A stretch of DNA of 64,000 nt from the NCBI GenBank assembly GCA_002428445.1, contig DIWJ01000012.1, forward strand, positions 1 through 64,000, in the 5' to 3' direction. The stretch is from Syntrophaceae bacterium UBA6109. GTDB lineage: Bacteria; Desulfobacterota; Syntrophia; Syntrophales; UBA6109. Under the pieces are notes generated by a model. It was not told where the DNA came from and ran no database searches. It saw only the letters and a program-made list of their open reading frames with translations. The position numbers and the translations under genes are program-made. This document shows positions 18,175 through 26,061 of this stretch, one piece after another (within the stretch, counting starts at the first letter, position 1; every line of letters begins with the position of its first letter).

Positions 18175-18220
18175 AAAAACAAAACCCCGCCAGAGGCCTT
18201 GCGGCTGATCCGACGGGGGG
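18175..18220 (-). terminator. Rho-independent terminator for trkH-trkA
   Basis: On the minus strand a GC-rich stem (CCCCGTC pairing with GGCGGGG, with an additional inner stem) is followed by TTTTGTTTTT. It lies about 105 bp beyond the trkA stop in the direction of transcription. Confidence 0.75.
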
Positions 18221-18324
18221 TAGATGACGCCCTGAATTTAAAGCTATCGATCTCTTTAGTCAAGGAAGATCCACCGAAATCGGGCATGCTTTTAAAGAAT
18301 TAGAATCCTTGCGGATATATTGCG

Positions 18325-18972
18325 TTATCGCAGTTCTTGAATATCCTTTTCCTTCCCTACAACCACAAGCACTTCCCCATCTTTGATTACGTAATTGGCC
18401 TTGGGTACCATGTGAACCTGGTCGGCAATAATGTCGCGGATCGCGATGACTTCGATATGGTACTTGCTCCGTAACTGTAATTCCGCGATGGTCTTGCCGA
18501 AAAAATTGTCGGGCGGGGCCAATTCAAATATCATGTAATCGTCCGAAAGCGGCAGGTAGTCGAGAACGTTCGGAGACAGAAGACTCTTGGCTACCTTTCG
18601 CGCAATCTCCTTTTCCGGAATCACGACATCAGTGGCGCCGACCTTTTCCAAAATCAGCTTGTGATCCTCATTGGGGGCTTTCACGATGATTTGCTTAACG
18701 CCTATCTGTTTCAAGTGGAGCGTAATAAGGGTGGCCGCTGCAAGGTCCTCGCCGAAGGAGACGATCACGGTATCGCCCTTTTCAATGCCAATCATCTCCA
18801 TGACATCTCCGTCGGTTCCGTCGGCTAAGATTGCCTTTGTGCAAAAGTCTCTAACTCGCTGGACCGCATCTTTGTTTTTGTCGATGGCTACCACTTCCAT
18901 ACCGCCGTCATGGAGATCCCTGACGATGTTAAAACCGAAGATTCCCAGACCGATCACTACGACTCGCTTCAT
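18325..18972 (-). CDS. TrkA/KtrA-type potassium channel gating subunit
   Basis: A 215-aa cytoplasmic RCK protein. It has an N-terminal Rossmann domain (VVVIGLGIFGFNIVRDL, then VVAIDKNKD with the acidic ribose-binding end and ILADGTDGDVM) and a C-terminal RCK_C domain (FFGKTIAELQLRSKYHIEVIAIR). Such proteins form rings that bind NAD(H) or ATP and gate a TrkH/KtrB pore. The size (one Rossmann plus one RCK_C) fits the Ktr type rather than the double-length E. coli TrkA. ATG 18972 has AAGGGGGGCAGT upstream and follows the trkH stop by about 10 bp, so they form one operon. Confidence 0.9.
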   Translation of the reverse strand: MKRVVVIGLGIFGFNIVRDLHDGGMEVVAIDKNKDAVQRVRDFCTKAILADGTDGDVMEMIGIEKGDTVIVSFGEDLAAATLITLHLKQIGVKQIIVKAPNEDHKLILEKVGATDVVIPEKEIARKVAKSLLSPNVLDYLPLSDDYMIFELAPPDNFFGKTIAELQLRSKYHIEVIAIRDIIADQVHMVPKANYVIKDGEVLVVVGKEKDIQELR

Positions 18973-18982
18973 ACTGCCCCCC

Positions 18983-20353
18983 TTAACCGACCATGACCGA
19001 CTCTTCCGCATAGGTCAGGGACCTACGAGAAGCATACCACGAAAAGGCAAGTGTCAGCGGTCCCACTCTCCCTGCGAACATCAGGAGGATAACGCCCAGC
19101 TTCTGAATATCGTTCAAGTCCGGCGTAACACCCATGGAGAGACCTACCGTGCCGAAGGCGGAAATAGCTTCGAACAGATACTCAACAAAGAGGTGTCGGC
19201 TTCCTTCAGGTAAGTCGCCATTCGTGCCTCCGGTGATCAGCAGGATTGAGGTGATCAGGCAGACGGAAAAGGCTGCGGCAAATATGATGGCGATCGTTCG
19301 CGTCTGAATTTCCTCGGGAACACTGCGATGAAATACGTTGAGACTTCCCTGTCCTCGGAAGCGGTTCCAGATCATGAGTAACAGCAGTGTGAAGCTCGTC
19401 GTCTTGATGCCCCCGCCCGTCGATCCCGGGGATGCTCCGATGAACATGAGGATCATAAACATCAAAATCGTCGCGTTGGTCAGGTGTCCGATATCGACCG
19501 TATTGAATCCGGCCGTCCGCGCTGTCGTCGATTGGAACAGTGAAGATAGGAGCCGCGCTCCGAAAGGAAGATCCTTGAGCAGGTGTTCTGACTCGAAGAT
19601 ATAAAACAGGAGGGCGCCTGCTGTAAGGAGACCGGCGGTAGCAAGAAAGACGATCTTCGCGTGCAGGGAAAACCTTGTCTGATATCCACGTATTCGGTTA
19701 ACGACTTCATATTGGACGATGAAACCGACGCCGCCGGATACGATCAGGGTCATCATTGTCAGATTGACCAGCCAGTCTCCCCGATACCTCATAAGACTGT
19801 CGGGAAACAGCGTGTAACCGCAATTGTTGAAAGCCGATAGCGCATGATAGACTGCCAGGTAGAGGGCATTCCCTGGAGACGTTTCACCAATGAAACGGAG
19901 AAAGAGCAGAAGGACACCCGCCGCTTCCTGCGAAAAAGTCAGGATCAGGATCCACTTCATAATGATGAAGAAATCGCGCCGGGGCGTGTGCAGAAACGTA
20001 CTTTGGCAGAGTTCGCGTCCCTTGAAGGAGATGCCGCGGCCCATGATACCGAACAGGACGGTGGAAAAGGTAAGGATACCCAGACCGCCTATCTGGAAAA
20101 GGACCAGGGTGACTATTTGTCCGGCGAGGGAAAGATCCCTGCCTATGTCAATCGTAGCAAGCCCCGTAATACAGACCGCAGAGGCGGATGTGAAGAGTGC
20201 GTCAATAAATCTCAGACGACTGTCCGAAGCGGCAAGCGGCATCCAGAGCAGTATCGTGCCCAGGCCGATCAAGGCGGCAAAACTGAGCAGAAAGATCCGC
20301 TGGGGAGGCAAGTAGCGGTCCAGAAACATTCGAAGTTTAGGTAAAGCCATCAT
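18983..20353 (-). CDS. TrkH/KtrB-type potassium transporter pore subunit
   Basis: A 456-aa polytopic membrane protein with the fourfold M1-P-M2 repeat of the TrkH/KtrB family. Selectivity-loop glycines are seen in SAVCITGLATID, FNNCGYTLFPDS, TTARTAGFNTVDIGHL and SAFGTVGLSMGVTPDL. It starts with a helix FLLSFAALIGLGTILLWMPL. It should move K+ (with Na+ or H+) under control of the downstream RCK subunit. Phage-borne potassium transporters are rare; the pair lies between repeat A1 and repeat B1, so it looks like cargo. Confidence 0.9.
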   Translation of the reverse strand: MMALPKLRMFLDRYLPPQRIFLLSFAALIGLGTILLWMPLAASDSRLRFIDALFTSASAVCITGLATIDIGRDLSLAGQIVTLVLFQIGGLGILTFSTVLFGIMGRGISFKGRELCQSTFLHTPRRDFFIIMKWILILTFSQEAAGVLLLFLRFIGETSPGNALYLAVYHALSAFNNCGYTLFPDSLMRYRGDWLVNLTMMTLIVSGGVGFIVQYEVVNRIRGYQTRFSLHAKIVFLATAGLLTAGALLFYIFESEHLLKDLPFGARLLSSLFQSTTARTAGFNTVDIGHLTNATILMFMILMFIGASPGSTGGGIKTTSFTLLLLMIWNRFRGQGSLNVFHRSVPEEIQTRTIAIIFAAAFSVCLITSILLITGGTNGDLPEGSRHLFVEYLFEAISAFGTVGLSMGVTPDLNDIQKLGVILLMFAGRVGPLTLAFSWYASRRSLTYAEESVMVG

Positions 20354-20462
20354 AAACCTTTTGCCGAAAAATCCATGGCTTGTTCGGGAGTATGTTTCGG
20401 AGGGTGCGGTTTTCCTCAGGATCAGTTACAGCGGGATTAAACAACCCGCCACTCCATCAAGG

Positions 20463-20606
20463 AGGTTCTTTTCTGTATCTCTCTTCCTCTGCTCCTGCCG
20501 TTCTACCTCGTCGTTCATGCCTACGAGTCCCCCACGGCCATGTCAGCCACAGAATGACGCAGAATCTACACAAATCGTGCGGGGATGTCGATGATTTTTC
20601 GAGGAT
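20463..20606 (-). pseudogene. repeat B, copy 1: truncated 5' end and leader of a PAS-HD-GYP gene
   Basis: It is nearly identical to 22965-23107. On the minus strand it contains the leader (GTGTAGATTCTGC region), the GTGGGGGACTCGTA stretch, ATG and about 18 codons (MNDEVERQEQRKRDTEKNL), matching the start of the complete HD-GYP gene (MNGEVKRQERRKRDTKKNL). The frame then runs into unrelated sequence near trkH. So this is a start-only remnant of a sister gene. Confidence 0.8.
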
Positions 20607-20717
20607 GAGAAGGAACTGATCAAGCAGACTGAACCCAATCCTGTGCTCAAGGGTTCGTGGGAATGTTTACAAAGGCGAAATCTAACTGAGACATGCAAGG
20701 GACGCCGTCTTGTGAAA

Positions 20718-20789
20718 GCGAGAAGCGGACGATGAATCCTCTACTGTAGCCGGAACGCCACCCCTCCGGCTACAGTCAAAGGGGCCAGG
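20718..20789 (+). repeat. repeat A, copy 2 (glycosyltransferase C-terminus remnant plus hairpin)
   Basis: It encodes SEKRTMNPLL-stop in the same frame as the end of the gene at 17385-18050 and continues into a hairpin (GTAGCCGGA/TCCGGCTAC, 20746-20773) and CAGTCAAAGGGGCCAGG. The rest of the coding region is absent here. It marks the left border of the hicB/HD-GYP cassette. Confidence 0.75.
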
Positions 20790-20822
20790 CCGATTCGCTC
20801 GGTCTGGCCCCTGTTGTTTTAT
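20781..20822 (+). terminator. Rho-independent terminator
   Basis: A near-perfect stem, GGGGCCAGGCCGA with TCGGTCTGGCCCC, has a short TTCGC loop and is followed by TGTTGTTTTAT. In the parental arrangement it would end the sugar operon; the copy at 18081 has lost its downstream arm. Confidence 0.85.
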
Positions 20823-20838
20823 CCCGTCCGAAAACCGC

Positions 20839-20866
20839 TTGACATTAATATCAATATTGATACTAG
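20839..20866 (+). promoter_or_regulatory. hicB promoter with palindromic operator
   Basis: A -35 TTGACA (20839-20844) and a -10-like TACTAG (20861-20866, spacing 16) enclose a perfect 14-bp palindrome TATCAATATTGATA (20849-20862). A palindrome inside the spacer is a typical repressor site. HicB antitoxins repress their own promoters, so autoregulation is the likely role. Confidence 0.6.
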
Positions 20867-20929
20867 GGAAAGGCCAAAGCATACAGGTAAAGCAGGTGCT
20901 GCTGGCTATTGAGAAGCTGGAGGTTGAAC

Positions 20930-21259
20930 ATGCCACTGAAGAATGATCGTTATACCTATCGTGTGACCTGGTCTGAAGATGATCAGGAATACGCAGGTTT
21001 ATGTACTGAATTTCCAAGCTTGAGCTGGTTGGACAAGACACCTGAGGCAGCGCTGAAGGGTATCCGGGAAGTTGTTCAGGGTGTCATCAAGGATATGAGC
21101 CAAACCGGCGAAGAGATACCCGAGCCGATTGCATGTAAAAGATACAGCGGTAAATTTATGGTGCGTGTTCCCCCTGAAGTGCACCGGAATCTTGCCATCC
21201 AGGCAGCGGAATCAGGCGTCAGCCTGAATCGGATTGCCGGATCAAAGTTAAGCCGATAA
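20930..21259 (+). CDS. hicB: HicB-type antitoxin, apparently orphan
   Basis: A 109-aa protein with the HicB partial RNase-H-like fold (TYRVTWSEDDQEYAGLCTEFPSLSWLD, then EEIPEPI) and a C-terminal ribbon-helix-helix-like part (GKFMVRVPPEVHRNLAIQA, then SGVSLNRI). A TTG at 20909 is in frame, but ATG 20930 follows GGAGGTTGAAC and is the better start. No hicA toxin gene is seen on either side: upstream is the promoter, downstream the convergent HD-GYP gene. It may be a solitary regulator or the remains of a toxin-antitoxin pair. Confidence 0.85.
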   Translation: MPLKNDRYTYRVTWSEDDQEYAGLCTEFPSLSWLDKTPEAALKGIREVVQGVIKDMSQTGEEIPEPIACKRYSGKFMVRVPPEVHRNLAIQAAESGVSLNRIAGSKLSR

Positions 21260-21289
21260 CATGGAAGGGGAATCACTCCAGATCCATCC

Positions 21290-23020
21290 CTAGAGCTGAA
21301 ATCGTTTCTCTCTGAAGAGCCTCAAACAGACATTGACGACGTCTTCGTCGTAGAGCATCCCTCTGCGTTCATCGATCTCCTGAAGTGCGGCTTCAATGCC
21401 AAGTGACGGTCGATAAGGCCGATGAGAAGCCATCGCCTCCACTACGTCGGCCACCGCCAGGATCCGCGCCTCCATGAGAATCTCCTCCCCCTTCAAGCCC
21501 CGCGGATATCCGGACCCGTCCATCCTTTCGTGATGCTGATAGATGATCTCCGCAATGGGCCAGGGGAATTCGATATCCTTGAGGATGTTGTAAGCCGTGG
21601 CCGGGTGACTCCTGATGAGACCCAATTCCGGTTCCGAAAGTTTGGACGGCTTGCTCAGGATCTCGGCCGGCACGGAGATCTTGCCGATGTCGTGGATTAC
21701 CCCTGCCATTCGTATGGCCTCGATGCTGTTTTGGGACAATTCCATCTCTTTTGCGATGTTTCGCGCCAAATTCGCCACCCTGCGCTGATGACCGGACGTA
21801 TAGGGGTCTCTGGCCTCCGTCATGGCCGATGTCGCCTGAATGATGGCTCCCATGGCATTCCGGAGCTTCTCGAAACTCTGGAGAACGTCATGTTCTTTTT
21901 GCAGGCGCTCGGTGATGTCGCGGATCGCGGCGATGTGGACGAACCGGTTGTTGCGCATCAAATGCCGGGCGGCGATCTCGCAGGGGAATACGGTCCCGTC
22001 TTTCTTCTTGTGGTATCTCAGGGGTACGCAGCCTTGATGTTTCAAGGTGGCATCCCTCGTTCTGGCCGGTTCCGCGGACAGTTCGGTGTGCTTCATTTTC
22101 AAGAGCTCTTCGTGGCCGTATCCGTAAAGAGCCGCCGCCGAATCGTTTGCTTCCAGGATATCGCCGTTCTCGTTGTCGATGAGAAAGACCGCATCGGACT
22201 CCATGTTAAAGAGCTGCCGGTATTTTTCTTCGTTATCCCTCAGGACGTCCATCATCTTCTTCATTTTCGTGATATCTCTGGCGATGCCGTAAACGCCGTA
22301 GGTCCTGCCATTTACGATCATCGGAATGTTGGTGACCTGGACGTGGAAGGGGGTTCCATCTTTCTTGCGGCATTCGATTTCGTACGTCTGGGGTTCGCCG
22401 CGCAAAGCCTTCCGAAAATGTTCCCGTGTCCTCTCGCGATCGTCAGGGGCTATGAGGCTGTCAAAGGTCCTCAAGCGAAGCTCCGGCGTCGAATATCCGG
22501 TCAAGGACAGGGTCCGCGTATTGGCGGTCATGAATCTCCCGTCAGGATCGAAACAGTAGACTGCGTCGGGGCTGTGATCGAAGAGGGAACGGAACTTCTG
22601 TTCGCTTTCGTGGAGTGCCTGCTCAAATTCCTCAGGATCCGTGACGTCGACGAGATTCACAAACAGATACCGTTTCCCGCCCAGGGAGCAGGGCATGACG
22701 GACTTGAAGACTGTCCGACCGTCCCGGGACACCAGGGCTTCATCGGAAGGCTCTTCTTCGGCCTGATCGCCATCCGTGCCTGTCTGTGTTGCCTGTGCGC
22801 GGGGAGAGATCAGACCCTGGCAGATCTTTTCGAGGGAGTTCTCTCCCTCTCCTATTCCAAAGAGATCGATTGCCGCTTTGTTGGCTTGTATGATGGCGCC
22901 GGTTTGCCCGTCGACAAGGACCAGACCCGTGCGGATCCTATCCGGGTTGGTTTCAAGAAAAACAAGGTTCTTTTTTGTATCTCTCTTTCTCCGCTCCTGC
23001 CGTTTTACCTCGCCGTTCAT
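21290..23020 (-). CDS. multi-PAS HD-GYP domain c-di-GMP phosphodiesterase
   Basis: A 576-aa cytoplasmic signalling protein: PAS-like domains at about 18-125, 137-255 and 265-375 (FRSLFDHSPDAVYCFDPDGR; YRQLFNMESDAVFLIDNENG), then an HD-GYP domain from about 395. Catalytic elements are complete: GHQRRV (410), HDIGK (443), RSHP, HHERMDGSGYPRG (496) and DVVEAMASHRPYRP. HD-GYP enzymes hydrolyse cyclic di-GMP. No receiver domain is present, so the input is probably a small ligand or redox signal sensed by the PAS domains. The start region and leader are duplicated at 20463-20606. Confidence 0.9.
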   Translation of the reverse strand: MNGEVKRQERRKRDTKKNLVFLETNPDRIRTGLVLVDGQTGAIIQANKAAIDLFGIGEGENSLEKICQGLISPRAQATQTGTDGDQAEEEPSDEALVSRDGRTVFKSVMPCSLGGKRYLFVNLVDVTDPEEFEQALHESEQKFRSLFDHSPDAVYCFDPDGRFMTANTRTLSLTGYSTPELRLRTFDSLIAPDDRERTREHFRKALRGEPQTYEIECRKKDGTPFHVQVTNIPMIVNGRTYGVYGIARDITKMKKMMDVLRDNEEKYRQLFNMESDAVFLIDNENGDILEANDSAAALYGYGHEELLKMKHTELSAEPARTRDATLKHQGCVPLRYHKKKDGTVFPCEIAARHLMRNNRFVHIAAIRDITERLQKEHDVLQSFEKLRNAMGAIIQATSAMTEARDPYTSGHQRRVANLARNIAKEMELSQNSIEAIRMAGVIHDIGKISVPAEILSKPSKLSEPELGLIRSHPATAYNILKDIEFPWPIAEIIYQHHERMDGSGYPRGLKGEEILMEARILAVADVVEAMASHRPYRPSLGIEAALQEIDERRGMLYDEDVVNVCLRLFREKRFQL

Positions 23021-23107
23021 GAATACGAGTCCCCCACGGTCAAGTCAGCCACAAAATGATGCAGAATCTACACAAATCGTGCGGGTATGTCGATCATTTT
23101 CGAGGAT
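22965..23107 (-). repeat. repeat B, copy 2 (5' end and leader of the HD-GYP gene)
   Basis: A direct repeat of 20463-20606 with roughly 90% identity by eye, covering the first codons of the HD-GYP gene and about 85 bp upstream. The most constant part is the leader stretch CACGATTTGTGTAGATTCTGC. It forms the right border of the hicB/HD-GYP cassette. Confidence 0.8.
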
Positions 23108-23340
23108 ATCCGTGTGGATACTGCTGCTGTAGCCTCCCAGATCAGCAAGGCAATGTGTGGTACGGCTAATCTCGCAATGTTCTTTCTGAAGTGTCGGGTC
23201 TTGCAGTTCTGATAGAGATCTACCCTTACGAAGGGTAATCCTTTAACGGCTTGATTTTGATTGATGTTTGGTCAACGACAATGTATAGGTGGCCCCATTA
23301 TTCGCGCAGTAAAACAAAAATCAAAAACAGGAGGTGGTTA

Positions 23341-23610
23341 ATGACGAAAGCGGAATTGATTGCGGAAGTGGCAAAGGTTACGTGCAGCAAGAAAGAAGCG
23401 GCTCAGGCAGTAGACGCAACGATCGCGGCAATTCAGAAAGCGCTCAAAAAAGGTGATGATGTTACACTTGTAGGATTCGGCACATTTCGAGTCAGCAAGA
23501 GAAAAGCCCGCAAAGGCCGGAATCCTCAGACAGGCGCGGAAGTTAAAATAGCCGCCAAGAAGGTTCCCGTGTTCAAGGCGGGGAAGGGTCTGAAAGACGC
23601 GGTAAAATAG
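23341..23610 (+). CDS. HU-family DNA-binding protein
   Basis: An 89-aa HU homologue: N-terminal helices [41 protein letters not shown] and the arm [13 protein letters not shown]. The GFGTF and GRNPQTG signatures are complete. ATG 23341 has a strong ribosome site AGGAGGTGGTTA; the longer in-frame start at 23251 lacks one. It binds and bends DNA as a dimer. A strong terminator follows 34 bp later, so it is monocistronic. Confidence 0.95.
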   Translation: MTKAELIAEVAKVTCSKKEAAQAVDATIAAIQKALKKGDDVTLVGFGTFRVSKRKARKGRNPQTGAEVKIAAKKVPVFKAGKGLKDAVK

Positions 23611-23643
23611 ACCGATCATTCACCATCTCCGAACATGCTCGTT

Positions 23644-23680
23644 GAGCCGCCCCATTCTTCAGCGGGGCGGCTCTTTTTTA
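23644..23680 (+). terminator. Rho-independent terminator of the HU gene
   Basis: The stem GAGCCGCCCC pairs with GGGGCGGCTC (8-nt loop) and is followed by six to seven T. Confidence 0.95.
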
Positions 23681-23750
23681 CCCCTTTTATCATTGGCAGG
23701 GATGGGGGAGCGGGATTCCTGTTGTAGAGCAACCATGAAGGAGGAATGCG

Positions 23751-24026
23751 TTGAGCCCTTATTACGAGTGTAGGAAAAAGGGGATACCGATCACCGAGAT
23801 CTGTCCGGATAGTACCTGCGAGTGGTTCTTGAAGAACGAGGCATATTTGAATTGTACTTGGGTTGCATGTCATTTTGGCCCTTTTACCCTTGAACAGGTG
23901 GGGGCCATGATGGGTGTGACCCGTGAAAGAATAAGGCAAATTGAAGCTAAGGCATTAAAGAAGCTACAACACGTGAAGAGGAAAGAACAACTGCGTGACT
24001 TTTCGTACGAAAGCGATAGAGAATAG
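23751..24026 (+). CDS. small sigma-region-4-like DNA-binding protein with Cys-rich N-terminus
   Basis: A 91-aa protein. The C-terminal half is a sigma-70 region 4 helix-turn-helix: [20 protein letters not shown], then AKALKKLQ, almost identical to primary sigma factors in the -35 recognition helix. The N-terminal half has five cysteines (7, 18, 23, 35, 40), possibly binding a metal. It starts at TTG 23751 behind AAGGAGGAATGCG. It lacks regions 2 and 3 and therefore cannot act as a complete sigma factor. It may modulate RNA polymerase or bind DNA directly. Cys-rich proteins of this kind are known from Deltaproteobacteria-type genomes (recollection, not verified). Confidence 0.7.
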   Translation: MSPYYECRKKGIPITEICPDSTCEWFLKNEAYLNCTWVACHFGPFTLEQVGAMMGVTRERIRQIEAKALKKLQHVKRKEQLRDFSYESDRE

Positions 24027-24087
24027 AAACACTTTACCTCTCCCCACTACTGGACAACGCAATAACGTGCATTTTTGCTCTGATAGG

Positions 24088-24205
24088 GGCTACGGCGCTG
24101 AGTTCAAATACTTATCCGCACATTGGCTGATCGGGTCTGATCAATGATAACGGGGGTGAAACGTGCATGTGGTCATCATGATTCGCCACTAAGAGCGCCG
24201 TAACC
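24088..24205. other. long-range inverted repeat, possible structured RNA
   Basis: GG(c)TACGGCGCT at 24088-24099 pairs with AGCGCCGTA(a)CC at 24194-24205, enclosing about 94 nt that contain further short self-complementary stretches. It lies in the 484-bp gene-free stretch between the sigma-like gene and the membrane protein gene, which otherwise shows only the terminator at its end. It could be a small RNA, but no family is recognised. Confidence 0.3.
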
Positions 24206-24351
24206 ACAACTTCCTGTAGTCGGTAGGCTGAGAATTATTCATGACTTAGTAGATTTTAAACGCAAATGGTGATAGAAAGGCGCAAAATATGAGTGGCAGT
24301 TGAAAAAGTTCCATCCCGTATTATCATACTGGGGGGAATATGAACTGGCTT

Positions 24352-24392
24352 AAGAGGCCCCATTCTTCAACAACGAGGAAAGGGGTCTTTTT
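24352..24392 (+). terminator. probable Rho-independent terminator
   Basis: AAGAGGCCCC pairs with AGGGGTCTTT (19-nt loop) and is followed by a T-rich tract (CTTTTTATTTTTTG). It could end a transcript coming from the preceding 300-bp non-coding stretch. Confidence 0.55.
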
Positions 24393-24510
24393 ATTTTTTG
24401 ATGATTTCTATCCCTTTTGTTGTAATAACATTCAGAAAACAGGAAAAAGCAAAGTCAGTATATTTATTGTTGGCTGAACAAGAAGGAATGCAAAGTCGAT
24501 GAGGTAGGCG

Positions 24511-25545
24511 ATGAGCAACTTGCAGGGTGCCTGGGCTGGTAGAATCTACGGAACCAATACTGGCAACGTTTTCGTTGAATTAACTCAAGCAGATAACTCA
24601 TTGACAGGAGTCGCACGTTTTCACGACGACAAATTCGGCATAGCAGTATACGAGGTGTCTGGATCGGTTGCTGAGGGGAAAATAAGCCTTAAAGGTATCC
24701 CGAGACAGGCGGCACAGGAGGTTCGTCTTGGGGAAGCGACGATAGTTGTCGACCTAAAACAAGATGGGAGTCTTGCGGGAAGATGGGAGACTACGATCGG
24801 AAGCGCGGGCACTATAAAGTTGTTTCCCCACAGCCATGAAGATAAGAACAAGAAAGTCAATGAACCAGAACAAGTCTACAATAGGAGCATCCCTGTCGGC
24901 TCGGTAAGGTTGTTTAAGAAGGATATTACCTCCTTGTTCCAAGTGATTGAAAGGGATTTCTCGGAAGGAAAACTGATAGTTACGTATATGCAGCGCGGGA
25001 GTGAAGTGACAAGGTTCGCTTCCGATTTTCTGTCTCATATGGATGAGGTGGATGAGATCCGAAGTCTGAAGATATTCATACAAGAACGTGATGATGCCCC
25101 TGGCATAAATAAGACAGTCAATGTCGATCTGCTTGAAAAAAACGGCAGTGCAGTCAGAGTGTCGGGTATCAAAGAATCGTGGGTAGTAGGCAAGGCCGAG
25201 TCGATCAGCAGGCAGATTCGCAATTACCAAAACTGGATTGTTACAAACTATAGAAAGTACGGTTTAAATCTCAACGGCTTAATTTTCCTGATCATGCTCG
25301 TTTTAATTCCAGAAATATCTACATGGCCCAAGAGGCTACTTTTCGTCGGCATCATATATTCCTTGTTGGCTTCACTATATGGAGTCCATTCGAAATTGAT
25401 CCCGAATACTGTGATATTGGCAGGAGGGAGATTGCCTGGCTTCTTCACCCGAAACTGGCCATCGATCTTGTCTTGGGTGATAACGTTTACAGGCTCGCTA
25501 GCAGCTGCGCTGGTTTTCTGGCTGTTGACGAGGAAGCCCAATTGA
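24511..25545 (+). CDS. unknown membrane protein with N-terminal beta-rich domain
   Basis: A 344-aa protein of unrecognised family. Residues 1-110 form a repetitive beta-rich domain with W8, repeated G and a hydrophobic/G rhythm (GAWAGRIYGTNTGN; GSLAGRWETTIGS). Residues about 125-240 form a mixed soluble part. Three or four membrane helices end the protein (LNGLIFLIMLVLIP; LLFVGIIYSLLASLYG; ILSWVITFTGSLAAALVFWL). ATG 24511 follows GAGGTAGGCG. DNA here is more AT-rich than the phage late genes. It lies upstream of a methyltransferase-nuclease pair and could be a defence effector, but this is only context. Confidence 0.5.
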   Translation: MSNLQGAWAGRIYGTNTGNVFVELTQADNSLTGVARFHDDKFGIAVYEVSGSVAEGKISLKGIPRQAAQEVRLGEATIVVDLKQDGSLAGRWETTIGSAGTIKLFPHSHEDKNKKVNEPEQVYNRSIPVGSVRLFKKDITSLFQVIERDFSEGKLIVTYMQRGSEVTRFASDFLSHMDEVDEIRSLKIFIQERDDAPGINKTVNVDLLEKNGSAVRVSGIKESWVVGKAESISRQIRNYQNWIVTNYRKYGLNLNGLIFLIMLVLIPEISTWPKRLLFVGIIYSLLASLYGVHSKLIPNTVILAGGRLPGFFTRNWPSILSWVITFTGSLAAALVFWLLTRKPN

Positions 25546-26061
25546 CAGCCAACAGGCTTTCAGCCGGATCGCTTATGCACTCGGTGAACTCACCGTTGCT
25601 CCTTTCAATCCGAAATCCGCAAGAGATACTCTGCCCTCCTATTCCGGAGTTGTAGGTGGAGACAAGGTCCGGTCACATGTCTTTTTTCATGCGCGTTACT
25701 CGTTCAGTTCAAATACAAAGCGAGGGGATGTGTTATCGTACGCGGTCACTAAATTCTGGTTGAAAGGCGCACTTTAGAGGAAGAAACATTTCTGTTGGCT
25801 CCGAGGCTCCGCTCCTTCCTGAAAGCGGGAAGCCGATTAATCTCATTCACATACTGGACTTCAGTCGAAAATCATGATAAGGGTCACGCAAAACCTAAGA
25901 ATAGTTCCACGTTACTTCTTAAGAAAATCAGAAGAATTCCAACAATGTCATGTACACGAATGGGAATTTCGCTGTGTTTCATTCCCACCGGTGATGCCAA
26001 GCGTTAGACCACGAAGCGAGAGACGTCTGATGAACCATAGACAATATGTGGGAATAGCCGA
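25546..26061. other. gene-free stretch
   Basis: The 516 bp between the membrane protein and the methyltransferase contain only short frames without ribosome sites or recognisable products. I see no repeat or strong terminator. The promoter for the methyltransferase should be in its right part. Confidence 0.5.

Noticed and set aside
20361..20619. Small plus-strand frames between trkH and repeat A2
   Set aside because: They are the reverse side of repeat B (the same peptide appears opposite the HD-GYP start), so the similarity reflects DNA duplication, not a protein.
21422..23059. 545-codon plus-strand frame opposite the HD-GYP gene
   Set aside because: Antisense shadow of a GC-rich gene with complete PAS and HD-GYP motifs; no ribosome site and no family signature.
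23021..23107. c-di-GMP riboswitch in the duplicated HD-GYP leader
   Set aside because: The leader is strongly conserved between the copies, but I do not find the class I or II c-di-GMP riboswitch core sequences.
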